14,389 bases of DNA, from assembly GCF_000611645.1 (NCBI RefSeq), contig NW_014012940.1, forward strand, positions 1 through 14,389. The letters run 5' to 3'. The notes under the pieces were generated by a model. The model saw only the letters and a program-made list of their open reading frames with translations, was not told where the DNA came from and ran no database searches. The position numbers and the translations under genes are program-made. Shown here piece after piece: positions 1 through 9,119 of this stretch; the first letter of the stretch is position 1, and each line of letters begins with the position of its first letter. This DNA is from Monoraphidium neglectum. Taxonomy: Eukaryota > Chlorophyta > Chlorophyceae > Sphaeropleales > Selenastraceae.

Positions 1-558
1 CCGCCGCCGATCGCGCCGGCGGCAGGGGCGGTGGAGTTGATGGCGCGCATCAACGGCGTGGCGGCGGCGCACCGGGAGTGGAGGAGGCAGCAGCAGGAGC
101 TCACGGCGCTGCAGCGGCAGCTCGGCCAGCAGGGCCAGCAGCAGCAGCAGGTCCAGCAGGTGCAGCAGCAGCTGCCGCAGGAGCAGGACCAGGAGCAGGG
201 CCACCACCACCACCAGCAGCAGCAGCAGCAGCAGCAGGGCAGGCCCAGCCAGCAGCAGCTGCAGCTGCAGCTGCAGCAGCAGCTCGGCACCATCCTCAGC
301 GTGCTGACCAACCTGGGGATGCTGCCAGCCCCCACACAGCCCCCCGTGCCGGCCAGCGCCGCGCCCGCCGCGCTCAGCGCCGCGCCCAGCGACCAGGCCG
401 CCCATGGGGCGCCGGGGCCGCCGGCGCGCCCGCAACAGGCGGCGGCGCAGGGCGGTGCGAGCCGGGAGGGGCTGATGGCAGAGGTGCTCCTGGCCCTCAT
501 GCAGGCTGCGGCCGGCCGCACTGCTGCCACTGCCACCGCCACCGCAGCAGCCCCTTGA
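1..558 (+). CDS. C-terminal part of a Gln-rich protein (5' end outside window)
   Basis: The reading frame is open from base 1 to a TGA at 556-558, so this is the last 185 codons of a gene or exon that begins upstream. The first visible in-frame ATG (40-42) follows an open stretch, so it is probably internal. The N-terminal visible part, ending in HREWRRQQQELTALQRQL, could form a short helix or coiled coil. It is followed by a long Gln-rich tract with a His4 run, then a Pro/Ala-rich region, and finally a short hydrophobic helix (GLMAEVLLALMQAAAG). Gln-rich tails of this kind are common in algal transcription regulators, but no DNA-binding or other recognised domain is visible, so I assign no function. 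The overlapping frame from 78 to 788 is the poly-Ala shadow of the CAG-rich DNA. The gene converges on the large minus-strand gene ending at 1049. Confidence 0.6.
   Translation, partial: PPPIAPAAGAVELMARINGVAAAHREWRRQQQELTALQRQLGQQGQQQQQVQQVQQQLPQEQDQEQGHHHHQQQQQQQQGRPSQQQLQLQLQQQLGTILSVLTNLGMLPAPTQPPVPASAAPAALSAAPSDQAAHGAPGPPARPQQAAAQGGASREGLMAEVLLALMQAAAGRTAATATATAAAP
107..292 (+). repeat. CAG-rich low-complexity tract coding for poly-Gln
   Basis: An imperfect CAG/CAGCAG-rich stretch encodes the Gln-rich part of the partial protein at 1-558. It is interrupted by CTG, CCG, GAG and CAC codons, so it is less regular than the pure repeat at 3070-3150 and is probably more stable. Confidence 0.7.
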
Positions 559-1048
559 GCGCGTCTGCGTGGCACGCTGGGCCTAGATTCTTCGAAAACG
601 CATTACGTCACCCCCCCCAGCGGCGGTCCCTCACAGCACTTCTGTTAGTGGTGACCTGGGCAGCGGCGCCCGCAGCATCACCGCAAGAGCAGGATGCTGG
701 GGAGCTGATACTGCATGCAGAGCGCACGCGATCGACACACAGCAGTACGCAGGACATCGGAGGCAGCGTGGAGTCATCAGTGGCATGACATTCTCGGGGT
801 TTGGGGCACCCATTCTGCATTGCACCTGTGCTTCTTGGTACCGGTCTCTTGTCTGAAACTCAAGGACGGCTGTCTTCAATGCATGGCGCATTTTAACCTG
901 CAACGCACAACTGCATTTTTGAGCATGGCGGGCACATGTCATCGATTCCTTGACCAGGCATGCATGTGAACATTGGATTGCGTGCGCAGGAGTTTTACTT
1001 CTTCTGATTGCTGAAAGGACAGTGTGACATAATGCGGGGCGGTGTGTT
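559..1048. other. Convergent intergenic / 3' UTR region
   Basis: These 490 bases separate the stop of the plus-strand gene (558) from the proposed stop of the large minus-strand gene (1049). Short frames on both strands have no recognisable content and base composition is closer to neutral than in the flanking exons. I found no TGTAA on either strand here, so neither 3' end is marked by the usual green-algal polyadenylation word. Either variant signals are used or one of the 3' ends lies elsewhere. Confidence 0.5.
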
Positions 1049-3066
1049 CTAACCGCTTGCTTCATCGCTGGCCAGCGTGCCTACTGCAGCCGCTGCCAAC
1101 TGCTGTGCACTGGCCGCCGCCACAGCAGCCCCACTGCCAGACGTGCTTGCTGTTGCAGGCCGCCGCAATAATCCAAACCGGACCACGCCCCTTGAGGGTA
1201 TCACCACTGGTTGCTGTTGCTCGGGCGCGGCAGAAGGGACCTGGAGGGGGCTGCGAGGCGAGGGAGAGGGCAGATCCTCCGGCGCAGCGCTCACGGCTGG
1301 GACGCAGCCGTCAGACAGTGCAGTGGCTGCAGTTAACTGGGAAGCTGCGATGCAGCCGCTGGGACCGGCTCCATGAGAAGCCAGCGTCCCTGCCCGGCCG
1401 CTGCCGCCACCGGTGCCCTGTCCGGCCCCGGTGCCGCCGCAGCTCTCAACGAGGCGAGCCTTTCCCCGCGATGGCCCGAGGCTGCGAGCGGCCGTTGGGG
1501 AGGCAGGGCCGGGCGTAGAACTGCGCGAGGATTTGGGGTCATAGATGGGGCGGGCAGTGCTGGTGACTGGGTCTGGATCGCGATGGGGCGTGATAGGGTG
1601 GCCGCCGGGGGGCTGCCCTGCAGCGGGCGCTGGACAGGACCCTGCATGGTGTAAGCACACACAGTGCTCTGCACTACACGCGATAACCACGGTCTGCACA
1701 CAGGCTGATGCATGCTCCTGCTCCAGGCTGCACAATGTGTTGCTCACCAGTGTCGGGCAACATAGGTGGAGCTCGGTACGCTGCCCCTTTGCGAGGGCAC
1801 GTTAAACGGCCCCACCGCCCTGGTGGGAGACATTACCTGCGTTGTTCGTGTCTGCCCTAGCACCCGCCACGCCTCTTCCGCCGTGCCTGCTGCTGCAAGT
1901 GCTGCTGGCAAACGGCACACTTGCTCCAGGCCCTGCTGCGAGGCGTCTCGTGCCGCGTCCTCCGTCAAGGCCGTATGCACAAGCTCCATCGCTGGTGCAC
2001 GTGTGGCTGCTGACTCGGGGAGAATACCAGGCGAACGCACATCTAAGGAGCGCTCCGCCGCCGCTGCCGCCGCCACCACCAACCCTCCGCTCTGCTGGTT
2101 CACAGACCGTCCGAGCGTCGCAGGGCTGCCGCAGCTGGTTGTGTCGCCCATGCTGCACGCAGCATTGCCGAGCCTCAGGGAGTGCACGGCCCTTGCCGCA
2201 GAGGCGCCCGCCTCCGCCTCAGCTACCGTGCGGCGCAGCCACGGCCGCGCCGCGGCGTGCAGGCTCGACGTCATGCCTTGCAGGTGCTCTGCGGTCGCCG
2301 CGCTGGGGACAGACCCGAGGACAGGCAGTGGCCCGGACGACGTGTACTCCTCCCTCCCTGCAGCCAGGCCTGACGCGCTAAGCACATACGGACGCAACCG
2401 CAAATCTGGGCCATCGCCGCTGTCAGGCACAACGGCGGCAGCCAATGCATCGGCGCCGCCGCTGAACAGCGCCCGCGTGTGGTCTGCCAGCTCAGCCCTG
2501 ACCTCCTCCAGGCTGTCCCTGATGCCCAGAAAGCGAGCGCACACCACGGCTGCGCGGGGCGGCGAGTGCGACCCGCTCAACTGCTGGTGCTGCTCTCGCC
2601 GCAGATTTTGCTGAGATGCTCTGCTGGAACCCGCTGCCGGGGCGCTTCCTGCTTGGCTGCCGCCGCCCCAGGCTGGGCGGTCTCCGCCGACGGAGACGGA
2701 CGCCGCGCCCGCAACGCGCGATGGTGGGCGTGGGCGCGGCGGCGACGGGTGCCAAGATCCAGTGCTGAGCGTGCGGCCAAAAGCGGCGCAGTGCTGCTCC
2801 GCGTTTACGGCCTCATCCCCACCAGCCTCGGCCGTGGCCACATCGGTGTGGGCGCACAGCGCCCTGTTGTGCGAGACCCTGCAACGTGCGGCTGGTCTGA
2901 GACCAGAGCCGGTGTTGGTGGGTTCTTCTGCAGGCCGCGCAGCAAGCTCAGCTGCGTTGCGGCGGGCAACGCGATGTCGCAGGCTGTGTCGTTGCGCAGC
3001 TAGCGACTCACGCTCTGCTGCTCTATCCTGTGCATGCACCAGCTGCTGCGGGTGCTGGTCCTGCCA

Positions 3067-3152
<86 letters not shown>

Positions 3153-6100
3153 GCCGCAGCGGCGGTGCCAACCCTTGTTGCTGCAGCTCCTGCTGTCGCC
3201 GTACCTCCTGCTGCAGCTGCTGCTGGTCCTCCTGCGGCCGCTGCCCCTGTTGTTTCTGCTGCAACGGCGCGCCTTGGCTCCGATTCCCGGCAGCATGGCC
3301 GCAGCCATGCAGGCGCCAGGCCAGCCAAGCCCTCTCCAAGCGGCGGCGGTTGCCCAGCAGCGCCACCCAGGCGGGGAGGCCAGCGCTCAGCGCTTCCACC
3401 TGCGCCTCAGCCTGGAGTGAGTGTTGCAGGTAACTGCATTTGTGCGTGAATTCATCATATTCAAGTCGACAAATCCGATATCCTTTTATCCATATACCTG
3501 CATGCATGCGCCACCTGGATTGCACACAAGCACATACCGATGGCCGACAATAGTTGCCTGAGTACCCCATCTGCCGCCGCTCACATGTTCGAGCTCACGC
3601 CACACAGCCGCCTGCCGCGCCAACTCCCTCCAGCCGCCTAGCACCAAGCCCCTCGCCCGACCCGCCGCGGCCGCCCACGCAAGGCTGCCCTCCGGCCGCC
3701 GCCTCCGCCGCAGCAGCCGCCCTGCAAATGTCGCCGCTGGACTTGCTGCGCCGCGCTCGTCCTTGTCTGCGCAGCCCCGGTCACGGAGCAGCGCGTCTGA
3801 CACCTCGCGCCACCTGCCCCGTACACTCTGCTGCCGCTCGCAGCCTCGCCTCCAGGACAGCAGCGCGACCTTGTGCACCAGCCTGAGCTGCGCAGTGGCC
3901 CTCTGCCGCTCGAGGTACCGCTCCAGCGCCTCCCGGCGCAACTGGCAGCTGCACAGCAGCTGCTCCCTCTCCGCCTGCAGGCCCGCCATCTGCTCGCAGA
4001 GCGCAAACACACGGCTGGCCAGCGCCTCGGCGCGCCAGTGTTGCAGCGACTGCGCGAGCTGCGCAGCGGATAGGGCTGCCGCGTGGCGCTCGACCGCTGC
4101 ATTCGCGGCGGCTGCCTGCCGGATGGATTGATCCAGGGTGATCGAAGCACAACCTCAGATTGTCCTCCAAGCACTTGATTGATTGAGCAGCGGCCACGCG
4201 GCAGTGCAGGCTGCAAGTCAAGGCCTGCTGACGAGTCGCAAGGGGCATGACGCGACTCCACCCCTGTTCAGTCACACGGTGGCACCACCCGCCCACCCTG
4301 TGAGAGCGCTGTCGGTCCATGTCGCGCGCCAGCTGCAGCGCCCGCGCCTCGCTGGCCCCCAGCTCGTCGCGCGCAGCGGCCAAGAGGTCGGCTGGAACGA
4401 GCTCCGCGGTCCCTGGGGAGGGGGGAAGGGGTGCAGCGGTCAACGGGATGGAGACGCTCGTGGAAGCCATGGGGCGAGGGACTCACAGCAGCCGCAGCGC
4501 AGGGCAATGCATGGACACCCCTGGTCATGAATGGACGATTTGATCCAATGGGCTCAACAAAGGCCGGGCACCCACCACTGAGCAGCTGCCTTTCCCGCGC
4601 CTCCAGCTGCCTCACGCGTGCATCGCGCGCCTCCAGCAGCTGCGACAGCGCTGCCACCTCCAGCTGCAGCTCTGCGGCTCTTGCCGCCGCCGCCTCGGCC
4701 TCCTCCTGGCCCATGTGCTGCCTCAACCCCACAGCCGACGCTAGCGTCGCATCGAGGCGCCGCACAAAGCGAGGCACCAGGGGCGGCAGGGGCATGGCAT
4801 CGCCGCTGGCTGCCGCAGACGCCAGCAGCCCGCCCAGCTCCTGTAGCAAAGACACCGCCGCGAAGAGGGCCTGGGTGCCGCCAGAGACGCGCTCCCAAAG
4901 GGCGGCCGTGGCAAGCGCGGCCGTCGACACCGCGGCCTTGAACGACCGCAGGACCTGGGCGCACGGCGTGAGAGTGGTTTCCAATTTTGGCTGATGCGCG
5001 TCGTGATACAGTCATGTGAGCAGCTGGCGGCACAGAGAGCGGCGTCCAGGAGTGGCGTCCAGGATACTGTGATTGTTTGGCCGCTTGGCTGCAGCTGGTG
5101 CGCGCCTGCTTGCTGCCGCTTAGTTTCTCACCTTTGCCTTGCCGTCGATGCTGTCGGCCCCGGTCTCCAGTAACGTGAAGAGCGCCATGCCCCCGCTGCC
5201 TCCGCTGCCTCCGCTGCCTCCGCTGCCTCCGCTGCCTCCGCTGCCTCCGCTGCCTCCGCTGCCTCCGCCACCGCCGCCCCGGGGCCCGCAGCTTCCTTGC
5301 TCTCCCGCCGCCTCGGCCCCCAGCGCGGCGCGCAGCTCCTGGACTGCATTTGCCGCGTCCCTTACGGCTGCACCCGCCTCGACGGCAGCCGCATCACCGC
5401 CCAGCCAGCCGCCCGTCACCGCAGGCTGCCGGCCTGCAGCCAGCCGCTGCTCAATGCACTCGAGTTCTTCCCTTGCTTTAAGTTGCCATGTCGGCACCCT
5501 AGAACTGCCTGCAGGCCCATCGTGCCAAGATGTTTGCACCTCATCACCACTTGCCGCATCGCAGCCCTGGCTGCAGTCCTCGAGCCCGCCGCCGCCGTCA
5601 GCTTCCGCCCACGCGGCCGCGGCGCACGCCAGGTTTGCGGCCTCAGCCAGGGGCGGCAGCAGCTCCGCCAGCGCCGCACCCCGCTCCGACAACTCCTCAT
5701 GCCCCGCAGCAAGCTCCAGCAGGCACTGCCCCATGCTGCCCTGCATGCGCTGCAGGCCTGCCTCCGCGGCCTCGACCACCGCCGCCTCGACCGCCAGGTC
5801 ACCGGCGGTCGCCGCGCCTGACTGCAGCCGCGGCAGCAGATCATCCACTGCCGCTGCCGCGGCTGCCAGCTGGGCCGCAGCCGCCTCCGCGCAGGCCGCG
5901 GGTGCCGCGAGTGCCACCGGCCAGCGGCCTCGCTGGCCGGCCGCCCCCGCCGCGTGCGCCCGCAGCTCAGCCGCGGCGTCCGACAGCCGCCCCAGCAGAC
6001 GCGCGTGGCGCGCGCCGGCCGCCGCCCCGGCCCGCGGCAGGGTGGCCCCAACGACACCCGTGTTGCCGCCCTCAGACGCGCTCAGCACTCTCTGCAGCTC

Positions 6101-7977
6101 GGCTTGCAGCTGGACGCACAGCGACCGCTCCACCCGCGCGCGCTCGCGAGCGGCGTCCGCGTCGCGCCGCGCCCCGTCGGCCTCGGCCGCCAGGCGCTCT
6201 ATGTGGCGCCGCTGCGCCGCGGCCGCCGCCTCTGCTGCGGCAAGGCGAGGGCCGAGGTCCAGCGCTGCACGCAGGCGGCTCCCGTCCAACCGATGGGTGT
6301 CCGCTGCTGACTGCTGGGGGCCCTCTGTGTCAGCGGCGCCCGCAGTGCGCACCTGCCAGGCGAGCCACAGTGGGCACATGGATCAGCCCCACTACACACG
6401 ACCGTCACGTTTGGCAGCTGCCTGCGCTGGGATCTGCAGAAGCATTGCAGACTAGCTGCTGCCTACAATGCTCATACACAATCAGGGTGTTCATAAAAAC
6501 TTAAACCCTGACGGACAGCAGGTCCCAGCAAACACAAAGCCGCACATCTCACACCAGATCTTTGCAACCCACCTGACTGAGCAGCTCTTCCAGACGACGC
6601 GACCTGTCCTGCTCCGCCGCCAGCGCCGCCCCAGCGCAGTCCGCCGCCTTGGCCGCCCGGTCGCGCGCGGCGGCGAGCGCGGCGGACGCCGCTGAAGCCG
6701 CCGATAGCTGCTCGGACAGGGCTGCGGCGCCGGCGGCCGCCGCGCGCAGCGGCCGCAGCTCCGCCAAAGATGCACTCAGCCTGCATGAGGACCGTGGTTG
6801 GTTGCCAGCAAAACATCGCATCAATTGTCGCGCTGCGACTGTAGGACCTAGGCTGCAGGACAGACGCATGTGGCATGTACAATGATGACCATACCGCCTG
6901 CCGCACTGCGCACCTGTCATTGAGCGCGGCAATCTGCAGCTGGCCGTCGGCCAGCGCCGCCCGCACGTCCGCCGCCTCCTGCTCTGCCGCCGCCGCGCGC
7001 TCGCCCGTCGCCCGCAGCACGCCCTCCATGCGCCCCAGCTCGCCCGCCGCCTGCGCTGCTGCAGCGCGCGCCGCGCGCGCGTCGGCCGCTGCCGCGGACA
7101 CGGCCTGGTCGCGATCTGCCAGCGCGTCGAGCAGCGCCTGGTGCCGCCCGACCGCCGCCTTCAGATCTTCCCGCAGGCCGCCCGCCTCGGACCTGGCCGC
7201 GGCGGCGTCGCGCCACGCGGCCTGCAGCGCGATCGCCGCCGCGGCGCGCTCTGCGTCGAGCGCGGCGGTGGCGGCGCCCTCGTCCTCGGCGTCGCGCGCG
7301 CAGGCGGCGTGCAGGCGGGCGAGGCCGTCGCCCTGGGACCGCAGCTCTGTGATTGCTGCCGCATGGTCGGCCTTGAGCGCGGCCAGCTTGATGAGCAGCT
7401 GCTTCTCCCTGCGGCGCACGGGAGTGAGGGGCGCGGCCGCCTGCATCACCAGGGTCGACGGGGATTCGGGAGTCTACGACCTGCACCGCCGCGGCTCGCG
7501 CTCAGAGCGCAGGTGCGTCCCCAGCAGAGACAGCGGTCTCTGCGGCGAGGGGGACGCGGCCGCCGCACCGACCTTGCTTGCGCGTCAGACAAGCGCCGCT
7601 CCAGTGCTCGCCGCGCCCCCTCCTCGGCTTCCACGTCCACCAGAATCCTTTGAAGCTGCGCTTTGAAGCCGGCCTGCAGTTGAGATGCAGCAGCAACTGG
7701 ACTGCCACGGCTGTTCTGACACACAATCCATGCAGCCCACAAGCATATGAGCACCCTGCGGCAGCGGCTGTATCCGCGCTGCGCGCCCACCTGCATTCGC
7801 GCTGCGCGCCATCGCTCAAACGCTGCGGCCAGTGCCGCTGTATTCCTTACACTTTTTGCCTGCAGAGAATCTAAATTTGATTTCAAGTGTTCTACCGCAA
7901 GGTTGCATCGTGTGCCGCAAAAGCGCGCGATACTCGCCCACCTGATCTGCTGCTGAAAGGGCGCCAACGTCCGCCAT
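1049..7977 (-). CDS. Large Ala-rich coiled-coil protein with Sfi1-like WR motifs, poly-Gln and (SGG)8 linker; 11-exon model
   Basis: I assembled this gene from minus-strand frames joined at GT-AG sites with matching phase throughout. Exons: 7977-7942, 7859-7791, 7673-7573, 7408-6914, 6780-6573, 6352-5132, 4954-4576, 4412-4297, 4115-3585, 3411-1837 and 1612-1049 (stop TAG). The sum is 5,295 nt, or 1,764 residues; it is 1,803 if the stop-free 117-nt segment 7790-7674 is coding. The start ATG at 7977 has G at +4; an in-frame ATG at 7998 is the alternative. Residues 35-875 are mostly Ala/Glu/Arg/Gln heptad-like coiled coil, broken by a Gly-Ser linker near the end of exon 6. Motifs of the form L..(F/L/W)..WR occur near residues 26-30 (AFERWR), 902 (LQHWR), 963 (LLSWRR), 1037 (LGGWRE) and 1084 (WLAWR), resembling Sfi1 centrin-binding repeats. 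Exon 10 carries Gln27 and then low-complexity sequence. I do not recognise an ortholog. A centrosomal, basal-body or other scaffold role is inference. Least certain are the last intron and the 3' end. Confidence 0.65.
3070..3150 (-). repeat. Pure (CAG)27 microsatellite coding for Gln27
   Basis: The plus strand shows 27 uninterrupted CTG triplets over 81 bases. On the minus strand they are in frame as CAG codons of exon 10 of the large coiled-coil gene, in the middle of a wider Gln-rich segment (QQKQQGQRPQEDQQQLQQ before it, RWQDQHPQQ after it). There is not a single synonymous CAA. Other frames give poly-Leu, poly-Ala, poly-Ser and poly-Cys shadows. Confidence 0.95.
5193..5264 (-). repeat. 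Eight perfect 9-bp tandem repeats coding for (Ser-Gly-Gly)8
   Basis: The plus-strand unit ccgctgcct is repeated eight times without mismatch over 72 bases, followed by a degenerate ccgccaccgccgcc stretch. On the minus strand it is in frame in exon 6 of the large gene and encodes alternating Gly-Gly-Ser, preceded by a run of six Gly. This would be a flexible linker between the exon 6 coiled coil and MALFTLLETGADSIDGKAK at the exon end. Confidence 0.95.
7573..7859 (-). other. Ambiguous exon 2-3 block with two WR-type motifs (possible retained intron 7674-7790)
   Basis: Within the large coiled-coil gene, 7791-7859 and 7573-7673 look like two exons flanked by good splice sites (CAG|GTGGGC donor at 7790, CTGCAG acceptor ending at 7674). 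However, the 117 nt between them are a multiple of three, have no stop in frame, and encode a second tryptophan motif (RRVLICLWAAWIV). This lies 27 residues after the first (AFERWRAARM), a spacing typical of Sfi1-type repeats. The block may therefore be one 287-nt exon, or the segment may be alternatively retained. It is somewhat AT-richer than its flanks, which favours an intron. Confidence 0.45.
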
Positions 7978-8012
7978 GGGTGCAGCCGGCCAGTGCACAT
8001 AATCTGGTTGAT

Positions 8013-8024
8013 TACCACGTGGTA
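8013..8024. promoter_or_regulatory. 12-bp palindrome with CACGTG (G-box/E-box) core
   Basis: The sequence taccacgtggta is a perfect inverted repeat centred on CACGTG, 36 bases upstream of the proposed ATG of the large minus-strand gene and about 1.1 kb upstream of calreticulin on the other strand. CACGTG is a known target of plant and algal bZIP and bHLH factors. A regulatory role here is inferred from position and symmetry only, and it may lie in the transcribed leader. Confidence 0.35.
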
Positions 8025-8190
8025 CAGGGAACCATTCTGCATGGGTGCCAGATCATGACCACAGTCAACACCTTGCTTGACTCTGCAAGTGAGTCCAGGC
8101 TGGTCCTGTGTAGCATGTGCTGCTTGTTGACAAGCGAAGCGCGTTATGGGGGTGGAATGTGACAGTATCAATGGTTGTAAAATGGAAGTA

Positions 8191-8910
8191 TACCTCAACT
8201 ACCTTGGAGTCGTAGTCGGCCGTCACCGTCTCACCGGGGATCAAAGGAACAGGTGTGTGGCAAGCAGCGGAGTGCACAAAGCGAGTGGGATATCCCTGCC
8301 CGTACCCGTTCCACCGCTGTAAAGCTGGTTTGTAATGGGTGCACGGAGCATTCTCTACCGTAATGAGGCTGCTGCACTGCTCGAGCTGGCACCCCAGGTG
8401 GCTGTACGGACTGGGCACCGTGTACCCCTGCAGCGTCTACAGCCCGACCTCCCAAGTAATCAATCGTGTCAAACTCGGGGCGTGTGTTGATGATGAAAAT
8501 GCGTGCACTACATCGTCCATCACAGATGCAAGGGGCGGCTGTGTGGCGGCTCAACGTGCTGCAATCACACTGTAGTGCAAGATCATGCCTTTAAGCTCCA
8601 TGAATTGGATCACACTTGGGCGCTTAATCCCAAAGAAATGCCTGAGGGTCGGGTCCGTGGCGTGGGTTGCAGCCACCAGCTGGCATGACATTCCTTCACG
8701 TGTACACAACAGCTGCACAACTGCAACAGCATGATGAGATGAGCCGCTCACATGAACTGTCTAGGTATAGGGTCCGGTTCTTTGTGCATCAATGGCCACC
8801 CAGGAAATTGCTTGCACAACGCTTGGGGCTCGGCTGCTGCTGCTTCTGGGCTCTGGCATTGGGGCGGACTGGGGTGGATCACAACCGGCCACCACACACG
8901 CCCGATGTTG
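8191..8910 (-). pseudogene. Coding-like minus-strand patch of unknown identity, possibly a decayed or unresolved multi-exon gene
   Basis: Several minus-strand stretches look more like protein than noise but sit in different frames. Around 8753-8830 one reads CKQFPGWPLMHKEPDPIPRQ, ending in a possible donor (AT|GTGAGC). Around 8585-8680 one reads RHFFGIKRPSVIQFMELKG. Around 8440-8520 one reads ARIFIINTRPEFDTIDYLGG. From 8191 to 8429 one reads GYTVPSPYSHLGCQLEQC onward to PGETVTADYDSKVVE, ending at a possible donor (GAG|GTATAC). The first two can be joined in phase through an acceptor at CCCTCAG. The third and fourth are separated by a frame change with only 21 bases between candidate splice sites, too short for an intron. 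I recognise no family. It could be a frameshifted relic, an assembly error or a gene with introns I cannot place. Confidence 0.3.
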
Positions 8911-8930
8911 AGCAGCCATGTCTAAACTGA

Positions 8931-9119
8931 GCGTTGTTCTCATCGTTTACTACCTACGGCACATCTTCTGTGACCGCTCCTTTCCTGGCACTTCTTTGGC
9001 CGATGGTGTGGAGTGACCCAAATTCAGTGTGATCGTCTTAAATGCTGCCTGTGCATACATCCAGTATTCATTCAATCATTTGTTGATCTCTTGTGTCTTA
9101 TTCTTGGGCTTTTGGCGCC
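8931..9119 (+). promoter_or_regulatory. Calreticulin upstream leader / promoter region
   Basis: This is the sequence just upstream of the calreticulin ATG. It is AT-richer than the exons and ends in ggcgccATGGcg, a favourable start context. I see no clear TATA box, and no CCAAT-N9-CCACG ER-stress element in either orientation, so no unfolded-protein-response control can be claimed from the sequence. Confidence 0.35.

Noticed and set aside
78..788. 236-codon Ala-rich plus frame
   Set aside because: It is the shifted frame of the CAG-rich tract and continues past the Gln-rich gene into non-coding sequence.
1766..2614. 282-codon plus-strand frame opposite exon 10
   Set aside because: Its composition is that of an antisense frame, with no motif and no compatible flanking exons.
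3000..3449. Poly-Ala, poly-Leu, poly-Ser and poly-Cys frames across the CTG repeat
   Set aside because: They are alternative frames of the (CTG/CAG)27 repeat. Only the minus CAG frame continues the coiled-coil gene.
5139..6504. Long plus-strand frames (up to 438 codons) opposite exon 6 of the large gene
   Set aside because: They are Ser/Ala/Pro/Arg-rich antisense shadows of GC-biased coding DNA. The minus frame has heptad-like coiled coil and joins in phase to its neighbours.
8191..8429. Resemblance of PGETVTADYDSKVVE to the end of a SET domain or a biotin-carboxylase domain
   Set aside because: Only a few residues fit either family and the diagnostic motifs (such as NHSC for SET) are absent, so no family was assigned.
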